A stretch of DNA of 6,352 nt, from NCBI GenBank assembly GCA_040002845.1, contig JBDUDR010000153.1:1-6352 (forward strand), read 5' to 3'. This DNA is from JBDUDR01 sp040002845 (GTDB lineage: Bacteria > Actinomycetota > Actinomycetes > Propionibacteriales > Nocardioidaceae). Below, piece by piece: positions 5,952 through 6,352 of this stretch; position 1 is the stretch's first letter; each line of letters opens with the position of its first letter. The notes beneath the pieces are model-generated. The model saw nothing but the letters and a program-made list of their open reading frames with translations. It was not told the origin of the DNA and did not search any database. Made by a program: the position numbers and the translations under genes.

Positions 5952-6352
5952 TCAGTCGGACGACCTGAGCTCGGGAAAGTCCTCCTCGGAGAAGGCCATC
6001 CGCTCCCCGCCAGCTGTGTCATCGGACTGCCGCGCGTTGCGCTCTCGCTCGCCGGCCCGCAATTCGACCCGGCGGATCTTGCCCGAGATGGTCTTGGGGA
6101 GGTCGGTGAACTCCAGCCGCCGAACGCGTTTGTACGGCGCCAGGTGGTCCCGGGCGTACCGCATGATGTCGAGGGCCAGCTCGCGGCTCGGCCGCTGACC
6201 CGCAACCAGCGTGACGAACGCCTTGGGCACGGCCAGGCGGACCGGGTCCGGAGAGGGCACGACGGCCGCTTCGGCGACTGCGGGATGCTCGATGAGAACG
6301 CTCTCCAGCTCGAAGGGGCTGATCCGGTAGTCGCTGGCCTTGAACACGTCGT
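5952..6352 (-). CDS. AMP-dependent acyl-CoA synthetase, C-terminal domain (5' end beyond window)
   Basis: About 133 codons of the end of an adenylate-forming enzyme are visible; the gene continues past the right edge. These cytoplasmic enzymes activate a carboxylic acid with ATP and join it to CoA. The fragment starts at the hinge into the small C-terminal domain, DVFKASDYRISPFELESVL, where the domain swings between the adenylation and thioester steps. It continues with EHPAVAEAAVVPSPDP and LAPYKRVRRLEF, then DLPKTISGKIRRVELR, whose lysine in SGK (codon 6078-6080) is the conserved catalytic lysine. The tail EEDFPELRSSD is typical of actinobacterial members. FKASDYRISPFE resembles acetyl- and medium-chain acyl-CoA synthetases, but the substrate pocket is outside the window, so chain length cannot be stated. 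The GTG at 6345-6347 is an internal valine, not a start. Confidence 0.9.
   Translation of the reverse strand, partial: DVFKASDYRISPFELESVLIEHPAVAEAAVVPSPDPVRLAVPKAFVTLVAGQRPSRELALDIMRYARDHLAPYKRVRRLEFTDLPKTISGKIRRVELRAGERERNARQSDDTAGGERMAFSEEDFPELRSSD

Overview
The window comes from a high-GC actinobacterium. Most of it is about 70-78% GC by hand counts of sample lines, GTG and ATG starts are used, and the encoded proteins look like those of Streptomyces, Nocardioides and Mycobacterium relatives. The topoisomerase is the actinobacterial ParC type, and the lipoprotein and transporter pair resembles LprG/P55 of mycobacteria. A non-mycobacterial actinobacterium, perhaps of the Propionibacteriales or Streptomyces side, fits best, but the genus cannot be fixed from this stretch.

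Layout, left to right. Bases 1-48 hold the last 15 codons of a rightward gene of unknown function. It converges on a leftward P-loop kinase of the uridine kinase superfamily (64-639), and a small hairpin lies between the two stops. The kinase has clearly lower GC (about 47-65% per 60-base line) than the rest of the window. A 150-bp gap follows (640-789), with two perfect 17-bp direct repeats and a degenerate third copy at an exact 21-bp period. They resemble the end of an insertion sequence or an operator array. Next come three leftward genes that look like one operon, in transcription order: parC (5779-3326), an LprG-family lipoprotein (3299-2586, 26 bp after parC) and a P55-like MFS transporter (2589-790, overlapping the lipoprotein stop by 4 bp). 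Upstream of parC is a perfect 12-bp hairpin (5876-5905). It probably ends transcription of the last gene, a leftward AMP-dependent acyl-CoA synthetase whose C-terminal domain only is present (5952-6352, continuing off the right edge).

How they work together. LprG and P55 are a known functional pair in mycobacteria, where they move triacylglycerides and related lipids from the inner membrane towards the cell envelope. The order, tight coupling and sequence features here support the same kind of lipid export pair. It sits directly behind a topoisomerase subunit gene, which is an unexpected neighbour. The transporter appears to carry four rather than two central linker helices. No phage, CRISPR or defence system is visible, and no wholly new system stands out. 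The most distinctive items are the parC-lprG-P55 linkage, the enlarged transporter and the 21-bp repeat array.
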